From Demequina sediminis (GTDB lineage: Bacteria > Actinomycetota > Actinomycetes > Actinomycetales > Demequinaceae): a stretch of 64,000 bases of DNA. Under the pieces are notes generated by a model. That model ran no database searches. It was not told where the DNA came from and saw nothing but the letters and a program-made list of their open reading frames with translations. Made by a program: the position numbers and the translations under genes. Of the stretch, positions 19,882 through 29,361 are shown in pieces (position 1 is the first letter of the stretch; each line of letters begins with the position of its first letter). The stretch spans positions 124,001 to 188,000 of the forward strand of contig NZ_AP027736.1 in NCBI RefSeq assembly GCF_030296675.1. The letters are read 5' to 3'.

Positions 19882-21457
19882 CCCTTCCGTCCGTGACGGG
19901 CGACGCGCCCGAGGGCCTGGTCGAGGCCGTGCTCGCGTACGAGGCGGCGCTCGCGGCCGACGATCAGGAGGCGCTCGCGGCGTTCTTCGTGCCCGCGGCC
20001 GACACGCTGCGGGCCGACGCGAACGGGCTGCTCGTGGGCCACGACCGCATCACGGCCTTCCGGGGCCGCCGTGGAGGTGCGGGAGTGCGCGAGGTGCGCG
20101 AGCTGCGTGTTCACGTGCTCGGCGACGCCGCCGCCCACGTGGTCACCGTCAACGCCCCCGCCTCGGGAGGACGCGGAGCCGTCTCTCAGCTGTGGGTGAG
20201 AAACGAGTCCGCGGGCTGGCGCATCGCCGCCGCCCATGTCACCGCCCCCGCCCGTGCGATCGATCAGCGTGTGTGGCGTGTGGTCGGGGCGCCGTTGGTC
20301 GCGGGCGCTCCCGACGGGCCTCTCGCGGGGGAGACGGTCGCGGTCAAGGATCTCTTCGCGATCGCTGGCCACCGCATCGGGGTGGGCGTGCGTGCGTACC
20401 TCGCCGAGTCGCCGCTCGAGCACCGCACGGCCCCTGCGGTTGCCGCCCTGGTGGACGCGGGGGCTGACGTGGTCGGCATCGCGCAGACCGATCAGTTCGC
20501 GTACTCGATCGCCGGGCTCAACCCCGACTACGGCACGCCGGTGAACCCCGCCGTGCCCGGTGGGATCCCGGGCGGCTCCAGTTCGGGGCCCGCGAGCGCG
20601 GTCGCGCTCGGCCAGGCGAGCATCGGGCTCGGCACCGACACCGCCGGCTCGATCCGCGTCCCCGCGTCCTATCAGGGACTGTGGGGTCTGCGCCCGACCC
20701 ACGGCGCGGTGTCGCTCGAGGGGTGGCGCCGCTCGCTCCGCGCTACGACACGGTCGGTTGGCTGACGCGAGACGGGGGAACGATGCTGCGGGCGGCCCGC
20801 GTGGGACTGGCCGGGTCCGGCGCGGCGCGGCCCTCAGGTGGTCTGCGCGGCGGTGGCGCGCACACCGGCGACCTGGTCGCCGCGCCTGGCGCGATGGCGT
20901 CGTGCGCGGAGCCCGTGCGGGAGGCCTTCGACCGGGCCGTCGAGCGGCTGGTCGCGACCGGACGCGAGGTCGACGCCGTCGAGCTTCCCGCCCTCGACGA
21001 GCTGCTCATGACGTTCCGCGTCACGCAGTCCGCCGAGGCGTGGCGCTCCGACGGCGCGTGGGTCGACGCCCATCCGGGCGCGCTCGCCCCCGACGTTGCC
21101 GCGCGCTTCGCGTGGGCGCGCGACGTCACCCCCGAGCGCGAGGCGGCGGCCCTCGCCGACGCCGCGCGGCTCGCCGCCGCTCTCGATCACGCGCTCGGTG
21201 ACGCCGTCCTGCTCATCCCCGCCGCGGCATCGGCCGCCCCGGCGCTCGACGCGCCCGATGCGGAACTCGAGGAACGACGCCAGGCGACGCTGGGCATGAC
21301 CGCGATCGCTGGCATCGCGGGGCGGCCCGCGCTGTCCGTGCCGCTGCTCGTGACCCCGGAGGGTCCCGTGGGGCTGTGCCTCGTGGGGCCGAGGGGGAGT
21401 GATCTCGCGCTGGTCGAGCTCGGCCTCGAGCTCGAGGATCACCTGGCGCGCGCATGA
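19878..21457 (+). CDS. AtzH/HpxZ-like domain fused to amidase, one frameshift
   Basis: About 526 residues. Residues 1-125 form a SnoaL-like AtzH/HpxZ domain (VEAVLAYEAALAADDQEALA, QLWVRNESAGWRIAAAHVT). Residues 130-526 are an amidase-signature enzyme with the Lys-Ser-Ser triad: K157 in VAVKDLF, cis-Ser in PGGSSSGPAS (about 234) and S258 in GTDTAGSIRVP. In Klebsiella the separate proteins HpxZ and HpxY (AtzE-like) are tied to oxalurate use; here they are one chain, next to PucG, which makes oxalurate. One G is missing at 20721-20724. An allophanate- or biuret-type substrate remains possible. Confidence 0.85.
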
Positions 21458-21531
21458 CGTCCCGCAATCCCCGCGTAACATCCGTGCGGCACACTGTGTA
21501 AGTCACACCAACATTTCGTGGGAGGCCAGCC

Positions 21532-22772
21532 ATGCCCCTGCCCGGCCCGATCGACCCGCCGGCCCGACTCCTCATGGGCCCGGGGCCCATCACGGCCGAC
21601 CCGCGCGTGCTGCGCGCGATGTCGGCCCAACTCGTGGGGCAATACGACCCGTACATGACCCAGGTCATGGCCGAGGTGCAGGAGCTGTATCGGGGGTGTT
21701 CGAGACCGCCAACCCGCAGACGCTGCTCATCGATTCGACGGCGCGCGGAGCGATCGAGGCGGCGCTCGTGTCGATCGTGTCGCCGGGGGACAGGGTGCTC
21801 GTGCCCATCATGGGGCGCTTTGGTCACCTGCTCGCCGAGATCGCGGGCCGTAGCGGCGCCGAGGTCCACACGCTCGACGTCCCGTGGGGGCGCGTCGCCG
21901 AGATCGACGCGATCGCGGCGGCCATGGAGCGCGTGCGCCCGCGGGTCCTCGCGATGGTGCATGGCGACACGTCGACGACGATGATGCAGCCCTTCGAGGG
22001 GTTGCGCGAACTGTGCGACCGCTTCGACTGCCTGCTCTATGCCGACGTCACCGCGACGCTGGGCGGCAACCCGTTCCCCGTGGACGGCTGGGGAGTCGAT
22101 GCGGCGACCGCGGGGCTCCAAAAGTGCTTGGGCGGGCCGTCCGGCTCTGCTCCCGCGACGTTCTCGCCGCGCGCCGTCGAGGCGATCGAGGCACGCCGGT
22201 CGATCGAGGCGGGCATCCGCGTCGAGGGGGACCCGGTGGCGGCGGCTCCCATCCGCTCGAACTACTTCGACCTCGCGATGATCTTCGACTACTGGGGGCC
22301 GCGCCGGCTCAATCACCACACCGAGGCCACCACGATGCTCTACGGCGCCCACGAGTGCGCGCGCCTCGTGCTTGACCAGGGACTGGCGGCGTACCAGGAG
22401 CGTCACGCCCTGCACGGGGCCGCGATGCTCGCCGGCGTCGAGGGGCTCGGCCTCGAGGTCTACGGCGATCGCGCACACAAGATGGCGAACATCGTCGGAG
22501 TGGTGATCCCCGAGGGCGTCGACGGCGAGGCCGTGCGCGGCGCGCTGCTCGAGGAGTGGGGCATCGAGATCGGCACCTCGTTCGGACCGCTCGCGGGCCG
22601 CGTGTGGAGGATCGGCACCATGGGCTACAACGCGCGCCGCGACGCCGTGCTCACGACGCTGGCCGCGCTCGAGGCGGTGCTGCGTGCGCAGGGCCATGCG
22701 GTGCCCACGGTCGGCGGTGTCGAGGCCGCAGGCGAGTGCTACGTGAACGCCGGCGACGGGTCGCCGGCGTGA
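21532..22772 (+). CDS. pucG: PucG-like (S)-ureidoglycine-glyoxylate aminotransferase, one frameshift
   Basis: 413 residues, class V aminotransferase. PucG moves the amino group of ureidoglycine to glyoxylate, giving oxalurate and glycine. The family opening RLLMGPGPITADPRVLRAMS, LLIDSTARGAIEAAL, VHGDTSTTMMQP, ADVTATLGGNPF and the PLP lysine in AGLQKCLGGPSG are seen. An alanine-glyoxylate aminotransferase would look alike, but the allantoate amidohydrolase overlapping its end supports PucG. One G is missing in the run 21692-21696. A GGGAGG site precedes the ATG. Confidence 0.88.
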
Positions 22773-24040
22773 AGAGGTCCCGCGCGCGGGGCGCGTCGCC
22801 CGCCGCGATCGCCGACGCGCGCGAGGCGCTGCGCCGCTGCGACCTGCTCGCCGGGGTCTCGGCTCGCGAGGGCGCGATCGAGCGCGTCTACCTGTCGCCC
22901 GAGCACGCCCGCGCCAACGCGATCGTGTCCGGGTGGATCGCGGACGCGGGGATGAGTGCCTGGCAGGACGCCGCGGGCAACGCGCGCGGCACGTACCCCG
23001 GCGCGACGCCGGACGCCCCCGTGCTGTTGCTGGGCTCGCACCTCGACACCGTTCCCGACGCGGGCCGCTACGACGGCATCCTGGGCGTGATGATCGCGCT
23101 CGCGGTGGTCGCGCGGCTATCCGCGCGCGGCGTGCGGCTTCCCTTCGGGATCGAGGTGCTGGGCTTTGCCGATGAGGAGGGCGCGAGGTTCGGCCGCACG
23201 CTGCTGGGCTCGTGCGCCGTCGCAGGCACGTGGGAGGAGGGCTGGCTCGAACTGCGGGACGACTCCGGCATCACCCTGCGCGACGCCCTCATCACCTTTG
23301 GGCTCGACCCCGACGCGGTCGCCACCGCCGCGCTCGACCCCGCGCGCGTCGTGGGCTATCTCGAGGCGCACATCGAGCAGGGGCCGCTGTTGCTCGACGC
23401 GGACCGGCCGCTCGGCGTCGTGTCGGGAATCATGGGGGCCAAGCGCTTCGACCTCGCGATGGACGGTCAGGCGGGACACGCGGGCGGGGTGCCGATGCGT
23501 CATCGCCGCGATGCACTGCTGGGCGCGGCGGCGACCGCGCTCGCGGTCGAACGGGTCGCGCTCGACGAGGGAGTGGTCGGCACGGTCGGAGAGCTGAGGG
23601 TGTTCCCCGGCGCCGCCAACGTCATCCCTGGCCGCGCGGAGTTCTCGCTCGACGTGCGCGCAGCGACGGACGCCCACCGCGACCGGGCGTGGGAGGCGAT
23701 CCGCGCGCACGCTCTCGAGGCGGCGGGTGAACGGCGGCTCACCTTCACCGAGAACCTGCGCCATGTCGCGCGCGCGACCTCCTCCGAGCGCCGCCTCAGC
23801 GAGGCGATCGAGCACGGCATTCGCACCGCGACGGGCGAGGAGCGGCCGCTCGAGCTGCTGTCGAAGGCCGGTCACGACGCGATGGCGATCGCGTCCCTGA
23901 CGTCCTACGCGATGCTGTTCGTGCGGTGCGGCAACGGCGGCGTGAGCCACCATCCCGACGAGTCCGTGACGCTCGAGGACGTCGCACTCGCGATCGACGC
24001 TTTCGAGGCGGCCGTGCTCGCGGTCGCCGACCGCGCGTGA
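22769..24040 (+). CDS. Allantoate amidohydrolase (M20 family)
   Basis: 423 residues. It cleaves allantoate to ureidoglycine, carbon dioxide and ammonia. Metal-site motifs are complete: GSHLDTVPDAGRYDGILG, FADEEGARFG, LEAHIEQGP and the late SHHPDESV. N-carbamoyl-amino-acid hydrolases share these, but the operon place directly after pucG makes allantoate the likely substrate. The GTG start overlaps the pucG stop. Confidence 0.9.
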   Translation: MKRSRARGASPAAIADAREALRRCDLLAGVSAREGAIERVYLSPEHARANAIVSGWIADAGMSAWQDAAGNARGTYPGATPDAPVLLLGSHLDTVPDAGRYDGILGVMIALAVVARLSARGVRLPFGIEVLGFADEEGARFGRTLLGSCAVAGTWEEGWLELRDDSGITLRDALITFGLDPDAVATAALDPARVVGYLEAHIEQGPLLLDADRPLGVVSGIMGAKRFDLAMDGQAGHAGGVPMRHRRDALLGAAATALAVERVALDEGVVGTVGELRVFPGAANVIPGRAEFSLDVRAATDAHRDRAWEAIRAHALEAAGERRLTFTENLRHVARATSSERRLSEAIEHGIRTATGEERPLELLSKAGHDAMAIASLTSYAMLFVRCGNGGVSHHPDESVTLEDVALAIDAFEAAVLAVADRA

Positions 24041-24050
24041 GCGGAGTGAC

Positions 24051-24644
24051 CTACCTGCCGTCGACGTCCGCCGTGTCGACGTCGTCCGCCTCGTCGACGT
24101 CGTCCGCCGCGCCGAGCCCTGTGCAGTCCACCTCGACCGCGCCGTGAGCGCGCAGGTACGCACCCGCCCCGCGGTCCCCGTTGAGCGTCGCGAGCAGCGC
24201 GTCGACGTGCGCGGCGCCGATCAGCACCGGATGACCGGGGGTGCCCGCATCGGTGGCCCTCGCGAGCACGGTGGGATCTCCCACCCAGTGCGACGCGACG
24301 CGAGCGACGGCCTCGGGCGCAAGTCGTGGCAGGTCCACGAGGGTGATGAGCACGGCCCCCGCGCCCGCGCCGCGGGCCGTCTCGAGGCCCGCGCGCAGGC
24401 TTGCCCCGAGCCCCGCGGCCCAGTCGTCCGCCACCACACCCGTGGTGTCGTCGGGGAGCAGCTCCGCCGCGGCATCGGCGCTCGCGCCAAGCACCGCGAT
24501 GACGGGCGCGCACCCCACCCCGGCGAGAAGGCGACAGGCGCGAGGGAGCCAGGCCCCGGCATCGTCCCTCACCAGGGCCTTCGGGCCGCCCAGCCGCGAA
24601 CCGGCGCCCGCCGCAAGCACCACGCCTGCGAGTCGCTCTGCCAT
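24051..24644 (-). CDS. MocA/MobA-like nucleotidyltransferase
   Basis: 197 residues. The N-terminus LAGVVLAAGAGSRLGGPKAL is the NTP-binding loop of molybdenum-cofactor cytidylyl/guanylyltransferases; VDLPRLAPEAVARV and GHPVLIG follow. It probably loads a nucleotide on the molybdopterin of the xanthine dehydrogenase encoded further on. The C-terminal tail is rich in Asp and Val repeats (DDVDEADDVDTADVD), likely disordered. The ATG at 24644 is preceded by TAGGAT at 7 nt. It converges on the allantoate gene by 10 nt. Confidence 0.85.
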   Translation of the reverse strand: MAERLAGVVLAAGAGSRLGGPKALVRDDAGAWLPRACRLLAGVGCAPVIAVLGASADAAAELLPDDTTGVVADDWAAGLGASLRAGLETARGAGAGAVLITLVDLPRLAPEAVARVASHWVGDPTVLARATDAGTPGHPVLIGAAHVDALLATLNGDRGAGAYLRAHGAVEVDCTGLGAADDVDEADDVDTADVDGR

Positions 24645-24651
24645 GCTGGAC

Positions 24652-24657
24652 ATCCTA
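24652..24657 (-). promoter_or_regulatory. -10 element TAGGAT of leaderless mocA-like promoter
   Basis: On the minus strand TAGGAT ends 7 nt before the ATG at 24644. It overlaps, on the other strand, the GGAGG ribosome site of uraD. Confidence 0.55.
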
Positions 24658-24667
24658 AGGAGGACGC

Positions 24668-25141
24668 ATGATCGAACCCACCCGCGAGGAACTCCTCGCG
24701 TGTCTGCACGTCGAGCGCTGGGCGGACGCGCTCGCGGCCCGCGCGTACGCGACGATGCTCGAACTTGAGCGCGCCGCGGTCGCTGCCGCGACGCCGCTGT
24801 CGCCCGCCGAGATCGACGAGGCGCTCGCGGCGCACCCCCGCATCGGGGACCGGCGCGACGGGGACGATGCCGAGGCGCGGTTCTCGCGCGAGGAGCAGTC
24901 CGCATCGGCGTCGGCAGACCAGGCTCTGGCCGCGCGGCTCGCGGCGCTCAACGCGGAGTACGAGGAGCGCTTCGGGCGCGTGTTTGTGATCCGCGCGGCC
25001 GGGCGCTCGCGCGAGGAGATTGTGGCCGAACTCGAACGGCGGCTGGACAACGAGCCCGGTGTCGAACTGGCCGAGGTGGCCGATCAGCTGCGTGGGATCG
25101 CCCTGCTGCGCCTGCGCGCGACCTATGGAGGTGAGTCATGA
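24668..25141 (+). CDS. uraD: OHCU decarboxylase
   Basis: 157 residues. It decarboxylates 2-oxo-4-hydroxy-4-carboxy-5-ureidoimidazoline to (S)-allantoin, the last step of urate oxidation. The diagnostic HPRIGD (catalytic His) and FSREEQSA, LNAEYEERFGRVFVI and ELAEVADQLRGIALLRL are present. AAGGAGG precedes the ATG. The stop overlaps the uraH start. Confidence 0.95.
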   Translation: MIEPTREELLACLHVERWADALAARAYATMLELERAAVAAATPLSPAEIDEALAAHPRIGDRRDGDDAEARFSREEQSASASADQALAARLAALNAEYEERFGRVFVIRAAGRSREEIVAELERRLDNEPGVELAEVADQLRGIALLRLRATYGGES

Positions 25142-25458
25142 GTCACGTCACCACGCATGTGCTCGACGCGGCGCACGGCCGTCCCGCGGAGGGGGTCCAC
25201 GTGCGGCTCCTGCACGGCGACGTCGAGGTCGCGGTCGGGGTGACCGACTCCGACGGGCGCGTGGGCTCGCTCGGGCCCGATGTGCTGCATCCCGGCACGT
25301 ACACGATGGTGTTCGCGACCGGCGCGTGGTTCGCGGACCGCGGGGTCGCGACGTTCTATCCCGAGGTGCGCATCCCGTTCGCGGTCGACGGCGAGCCGCA
25401 CTACCACGTGCCGCTGCTGCTCAGCCCGTTCGCGTACTCGACGTACCGCGGCAGTTGA
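25138..25458 (+). CDS. uraH: 5-hydroxyisourate hydrolase
   Basis: 106 residues, transthyretin-like. It hydrolyses 5-hydroxyisourate, the uricase product. THVLDAAHGRPAEGVHVRL opens the chain, FYPEVRIPF is central and the diagnostic C-terminal YRGS is present. It is translationally coupled with uraD (ATGA overlap). Confidence 0.95.
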   Translation: MSHVTTHVLDAAHGRPAEGVHVRLLHGDVEVAVGVTDSDGRVGSLGPDVLHPGTYTMVFATGAWFADRGVATFYPEVRIPFAVDGEPHYHVPLLLSPFAYSTYRGS

Positions 25459-25499
25459 CGCGTCAGGAATCTCCGCGCGCGGTGAGGCGTTGACCCCGC

Positions 25500-26141
25500 G
25501 TGACTATCGACATTGAGATCTGGTCGGACGTGGCCTGCCCCTGGTGCTACCTGGGCAAGCGCCGCCTTGAGGAGGCCGTCGAGGCCTCGGGCGAGGAGGT
25601 GTCGGTCAGGTACCGCAGCTTCCAGCTCGACCCGACCATTCCGCACGGCCACCACACTCCGCACGCCGAGGCGCTCGCGAAGAAGTTCAACGCGACGCCC
25701 GAGCAGGTGCGCGAGATGAACCAGAGGATCGTGGACCTGGGCGTCGAGGCGGGCATCTCGTACGACTTCGACAGCTACATCATGGCGAACACGCGCGACG
25801 CGCACCGGCTGCTGCACCTGGCTCACGAGCGTGGGCTGGGCCCGCAGCTCAAGGAGCGGCTCATGAGGGCGCAGTTCACCGAGGGCGCGATCGTCGACGA
25901 CGCCGACACCCTGGTGCGACTCGCGACCGAGGTGGGGTTGGATGCCGACGAGGCGCGGTCCGTGCTCACCTCCGATGCGTACGAGGACGCGGTCGCCGCG
26001 GACATCGCGCAGGCGGCGGCCTATGGGGCGAACGGTGTGCCGTTCTTCGTGTTCGACCGCGCGTTCGCGATCTCTGGGGCGCAGCCGGTGGAGACGTTCG
26101 CGCTCGCGCTGTCGAAGGCTCGGGAGGCGCGGGGGTCCTGA
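25500..26141 (+). CDS. FrnE-like DsbA family thiol oxidoreductase
   Basis: 213 residues, thioredoxin fold with a helical insertion. The active site is CPWC in SDVACPWCYLGKRRLEEA. The cis-Pro loop is GVPFFVFDRAFAISGAQP. There is no signal peptide, so it acts in the cytoplasm, as FrnE proteins do. It follows uraH by 41 nt but is not known in purine degradation. Start GTG at 25500. Confidence 0.88.
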   Translation: MTIDIEIWSDVACPWCYLGKRRLEEAVEASGEEVSVRYRSFQLDPTIPHGHHTPHAEALAKKFNATPEQVREMNQRIVDLGVEAGISYDFDSYIMANTRDAHRLLHLAHERGLGPQLKERLMRAQFTEGAIVDDADTLVRLATEVGLDADEARSVLTSDAYEDAVAADIAQAAAYGANGVPFFVFDRAFAISGAQPVETFALALSKAREARGS

Positions 26142-26480
26142 TCGACCCGCGGCACCCGCGCTGTCGGCGCTGGCGGCCTGTCGTGTGAGGCGGCCACTCG
26201 CCGCGCCACCCCGTCGCCACGCGCATAGGATTCTGCGGTTTTCGAGCCCGAATCGGGCTTGGTGCATCGGATCTTGCGATTGCACGGAGCGCGGGCGGCT
26301 CTGGAGGTGCGAGCTGAGCGAGCCGTGTGAGTCGAGCGACGCGGACGCCTTCGGGAGGGCACATCCGCAGATCCTCTGCGCGAAGCGCAAATCAGCCTGA
26401 AAAGTCGCAAAATCCTATGCGCGAAGCGGTCACGGCCGCGCGTGCTGCGCGCCGCGAGCGCCTTCCGGAGTGCACGCCTC
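26142..26480. other. Non-coding spacer with repeat cluster
   Basis: About 340 nt without a credible gene on either strand. It carries the four-copy repeat cluster described separately and the TTGACA promoter of the following gene. Base composition is lower in GC than its flanks. Confidence 0.5.
26221..26422. repeat. Four copies of a 20-bp motif arranged as two facing pairs
   Basis: Copies on the plus strand: GCGCATAGGATTCTGCGGTT (26221-26240) and GTGCATCGGATCTTGCGATT (26262-26281). Copies on the minus strand: GCGCAGAGGATCTGCGGATG (26362-26381) and GCGCATAGGATTTTGCGACT (26403-26422). The outer two match at 16 of 20 positions and face each other. Both minus copies are preceded by CGCTTC. The layout recalls a REP-like or small inverted-repeat element. 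Confidence 0.65.
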
Positions 26481-26509
26481 TTGACAAACGCTGTAAATCT
26501 CTCGATTAT
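26481..26509 (+). promoter_or_regulatory. Consensus promoter giving a leaderless mRNA (TTGACA-N17-GATTAT)
   Basis: TTGACA at 26481-26486 and GATTAT at 26504-26509 are 17 bp apart. The ATG of the DUF2975 gene is at 26516, 6 nt after the -10, so transcription should begin at the start codon. Confidence 0.75.
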
Positions 26510-26515
26510 CGATAC

Positions 26516-26992
26516 ATGACTTCTCGTGTGATGGCCTGGCTCCGATTCCTGTTGATCCTCGTGCTCGTCGGCTCTGTCCTTGGACAACTGTTGATCCCGC
26601 TCATCGCGGCGGACGAGGGGCGGCGCGCACCTGAGGTCTCCCACCTGGTGGTGCCGTACTCGGTCGCCGGGATCCTCGCGGTCGCGTGCCTTCAGGCGGC
26701 GGTGGCGTGCATCTGGGCGCTGCTCGGCATGGTCGAGTCCGGTCGCATCTACACGAGGCGCGCTCTTCGCTGGGTCGAGGCCATCGCATGGTGCGGTGGA
26801 CTCGCGGCGGCGATCTGCGCGGCTACGGGCGCGCACCTGGTCGCGTGGGAGGGGATCGGTGGCCCCGGAGTGGTTCTCGGTGGGGTCGCTGCGGTGGTGG
26901 CGGGAGGCGCGTTCGTACTCCTCATGATCGTGATGCGAGGGTTGCTTGCCGTCGCGATCTCGGACCGCGCCGAACTCGCCGAGGTGATCTGA
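26516..26992 (+). CDS. DUF2975-like four-helix membrane protein
   Basis: 158 residues with four predicted membrane segments (about 8-28, 48-72, 88-106, 118-142). The layout and the small Xre partner are typical of DUF2975 membrane proteins, whose role is unknown. The stop overlaps the next start (TGATG). The gene has a near-consensus promoter and no ribosome site. Confidence 0.7.
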   Translation: MTSRVMAWLRFLLILVLVGSVLGQLLIPLIAADEGRRAPEVSHLVVPYSVAGILAVACLQAAVACIWALLGMVESGRIYTRRALRWVEAIAWCGGLAAAICAATGAHLVAWEGIGGPGVVLGGVAAVVAGGAFVLLMIVMRGLLAVAISDRAELAEVI

Positions 26993-27204
26993 TGCCGATC
27001 ATCGTGGATCTCGACGTCATGCTTGCCCGGCGGAAGATGTCGGTCGGAGACTTCGCTCTGCGCGTGGGTCTGTCGCCCGCCAACGTCGCGGTGCTGAAGA
27101 ACGGCCGCGCGAAGGCGATCCGTTTCACCACCCTCGAGCGCATCTGCGACGTCCTCGACTGCCAGCCTGGCGACATCCTCCGGTGGGAGTCGGCGTCCGA
27201 GTAG
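26992..27204 (+). CDS. Small Xre/YozG-like DNA-binding protein
   Basis: 70 residues, a single helix-turn-helix: MSVGDFALRVGLSPANVAVLKNG followed by RFTTLERICDVLDCQPGDIL. This is the YozG/HTH_26 type commonly paired with DUF2975 membrane proteins, and it likely controls its own two-gene operon. Confidence 0.85.
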   Translation: MPIIVDLDVMLARRKMSVGDFALRVGLSPANVAVLKNGRAKAIRFTTLERICDVLDCQPGDILRWESASE

Positions 27205-27230
27205 CTGGCGGATCGCAACAACGGATGCGC

Positions 27231-27264
27231 GAAGAGGCGGGCCCGTCGCCGGACCCGCCCCTTC
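27231..27264. terminator. Bidirectional terminator between xre and pgi
   Basis: Imperfect hairpin GAAGAGGCGGGCC...GGACCCGCCCCTTC with a short loop between converging genes. Confidence 0.65.
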
Positions 27265-27282
27265 GCTATGCCTGGTGAGAAC

Positions 27283-28962
27283 CTACTTGCGGTGCTCCTG
27301 GTAGTACGCGATGAGCGCCTGCGTCGAGGCGTCCTGCGCGTCCAGTGCGGCGGCGTCGCCCTCGACCGCTGGGGCGATTTGTAGCGCGAGCTGCTTGCCG
27401 AGCTCCACGCCCCACTGGTCGAACGCGTTGATGCCCCACACCACGGACTGCGTGAAGGTGATGTGCTCGTACAACGCGATGAGCTGGCCCACCACGGAGG
27501 GCGTGAGCGACGGCGCGAAGATCGAGGTCGTGGGCTTGTTGCCCGCGAACGTGCGCGCGGCGACGAGGGCGCCGGTGGTGCCCTCGGCCTCGACCTCGGC
27601 TGCGGTCTTGCCGAACGCCAACGCCTTGGTCTGCGCGAGGAAGTTCGCGAGGAAGAGAGCGTGGACGTCCTGGCCGCCGTCCTTGAGCGGGTACGCCGGG
27701 TTGACCACCGCGATGAAGTCCGCGGGGATCAGCAGCGTGCCCTGGTGAATCAGCTGGTAGAACGCGTGCTGGCCGTTGGTGCCTGGCTCGCCCCAGAAGA
27801 TCTCTCCCGTCGCCGTGGTGACGGGAGAACCGTCCCAGCGCACGGACTTGCCGTTGGACTCCATCGTGAGCTGCTGCAAATAGGCAGCGAAGCGGTGCAG
27901 CTGCTGCGCGTAGGGGAGCACCGCGTGCGACTGCGCGCCGAGGAAGTTGACGTACCAGACGTTGAGCAGGCCCATGAGGACGGGCACGTTCTTCTCGAGC
28001 GGAGTCTCCGCCATGTGGCGGTCGACCGCGTGGAAGCCGGCGAGCAGCTGGCGGAACACGTCGGGGCCGAGCGTGATCGTGAGCGACAGGCCGATCGCCG
28101 AGTCCACGCTGTAGCGGCCGCCCACCCAGTCCCAGAAGCCGAACGCATTGGTCGGGTCGATCCCGAACGCCGCGACCTTGTCGAGCGCGGTCGAGACCGC
28201 AACGAAGTGGTGCGCGACCGCATCGTCCTTGAGTGCGTCGGTCGAGACGTCGACGCCAGCCGCGGCGAGCGACGTCCACAGCCAGTCGCGCGCGAGGCGC
28301 GCGTTGGTGAGGGTCTCGAGCGTGGTGAAGGTCTTCGAGGCGACGATGAACAGGGTGGTCTCGGGGTCGAGCCCCTTGACCTTCTGCGCGATGTCAGTGG
28401 GGTCGATGTTGGACACGAAGCGCGCCGAGATGCCAGCGGTGGCGTAGGGCTCGAGCGCCTCGTAAACCATGACGGGGCCCAGGTCCGAGCCGCCGATGCC
28501 GATGTTCACCACGTGCGTGACGCGCTTGCCGGTGATGCCGCGCCACTCGCCGGATCGCACCTTCTCCGCGAAGGCGTACTCCTTCGCGAGCACCTCCTGC
28601 ACGTCCTGGTCGACATCCTGGCCGTCGACCACCAGGTGCTCGACGTCGCGGGCGGGCCTGCGCAGTGCGGTGTGGAGCACCGCGCGGTCCTCGGTGGTGT
28701 TGATGTGTTCGCCGGCGAGCATCGCGGCGTAGCGCTCGGCGACCTTGGTCTCCTGTGCGAGCTTCACGAGCGCGGCGAGGATCTCATCGGTGACGAGGTT
28801 CTTCGACAGGTCGACGTGGAGGTCGGCGACGTCAAGGGTCAGTCGCTCGACGCGCGTGGGATCCGCGGCAAACCAGGCGCGCAGATCGGGGGCGAAGCCG
28901 TCCTTGAGCGAGGTGAGCTCGGCCCAGGCGGACGTGGTCGTGGGATCGATGGGTGCAGTCAC
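27283..28962 (-). CDS. pgi: Glucose-6-phosphate isomerase
   Basis: 559 residues, cytoplasmic glycolytic enzyme. [50 protein letters not shown], the SIS sugar-phosphate motifs, [19 protein letters not shown] with catalytic His and Glu, and the late [14 protein letters not shown] are all present. GTG at 28962 is chosen because TAGCCT lies 7 nt upstream; an in-frame GTG at 28992 is the alternative. Unrelated to its purine neighbours. Confidence 0.95.
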   Translation of the reverse strand: MTAPIDPTTTSAWAELTSLKDGFAPDLRAWFAADPTRVERLTLDVADLHVDLSKNLVTDEILAALVKLAQETKVAERYAAMLAGEHINTTEDRAVLHTALRRPARDVEHLVVDGQDVDQDVQEVLAKEYAFAEKVRSGEWRGITGKRVTHVVNIGIGGSDLGPVMVYEALEPYATAGISARFVSNIDPTDIAQKVKGLDPETTLFIVASKTFTTLETLTNARLARDWLWTSLAAAGVDVSTDALKDDAVAHHFVAVSTALDKVAAFGIDPTNAFGFWDWVGGRYSVDSAIGLSLTITLGPDVFRQLLAGFHAVDRHMAETPLEKNVPVLMGLLNVWYVNFLGAQSHAVLPYAQQLHRFAAYLQQLTMESNGKSVRWDGSPVTTATGEIFWGEPGTNGQHAFYQLIHQGTLLIPADFIAVVNPAYPLKDGGQDVHALFLANFLAQTKALAFGKTAAEVEAEGTTGALVAARTFAGNKPTTSIFAPSLTPSVVGQLIALYEHITFTQSVVWGINAFDQWGVELGKQLALQIAPAVEGDAAALDAQDASTQALIAYYQEHRK

Positions 28963-28969
28963 GGGTGTC

Positions 28970-28975
28970 AGGCTA
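28970..28975 (-). promoter_or_regulatory. -10 element TAGCCT of leaderless pgi promoter
   Basis: On the minus strand TAGCCT ends 7 nt before the GTG at 28962. Confidence 0.5.
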
Positions 28976-29022
28976 GCCCGGTTGACTGGCACGCGGGTAG
29001 GACCTCAGTGCATGCGATCGGT

Positions 29023-29334
29023 TCAGGTGAGTCCGAGCGCGTCATCGAGGCGATCGCGCCAGTCCGCACCGGCGAGTCCGGCACGGTCGACGAGGTCCCG
29101 CCAGTCGACCCGGGCGTGCTCGAGGGCGTCCTCGAAGAGCGTGAGGTCGCCGCGAGCGGCGAGCAGGGCCGCAGCCTGAAGCCGCTCGGGGTCGACTCCC
29201 GGGTTCACCGTGAGGCGCTCGAGCGCGCTGACAACTCTGGGCGCGGAGCGGCCGAAGTCCTCGCCTGCTCGCTCCGCGATCCGATCGCTCACCACTGCCA
29301 CGGCGAGGATCCTCTCACGCGGCGACGCGCGCAT
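29023..29334 (-). CDS. Small hypothetical helical protein
   Basis: 103 residues, all helical in outlook, with many Leu, Ala, Asp and Arg; no signal peptide or membrane segment. It reads ILAVAVVSDRIAERAGEDF and ends DWRDRLDDALGLT. The family is not recognised. It lies 60 nt upstream of pgi on the same strand. The codon pattern (GC-rich third positions) supports real coding. Confidence 0.55.
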   Translation of the reverse strand: MRASPRERILAVAVVSDRIAERAGEDFGRSAPRVVSALERLTVNPGVDPERLQAAALLAARGDLTLFEDALEHARVDWRDLVDRAGLAGADWRDRLDDALGLT

Positions 29335-29361
29335 CGTCCCGCGAGGTGTGTGTCGTCCCGC

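Noticed and set aside
24051-24120. GTCGAC-rich tail of the mocA-like gene seen as a CRISPR or tandem array
   Set aside because: The units are short, coding and irregular, without spacers.
26142-26480. Small genes in the spacer
   Set aside because: Open frames here are short, overlap the repeat copies and lack start signals; the similar peptides they give reflect the repeats.
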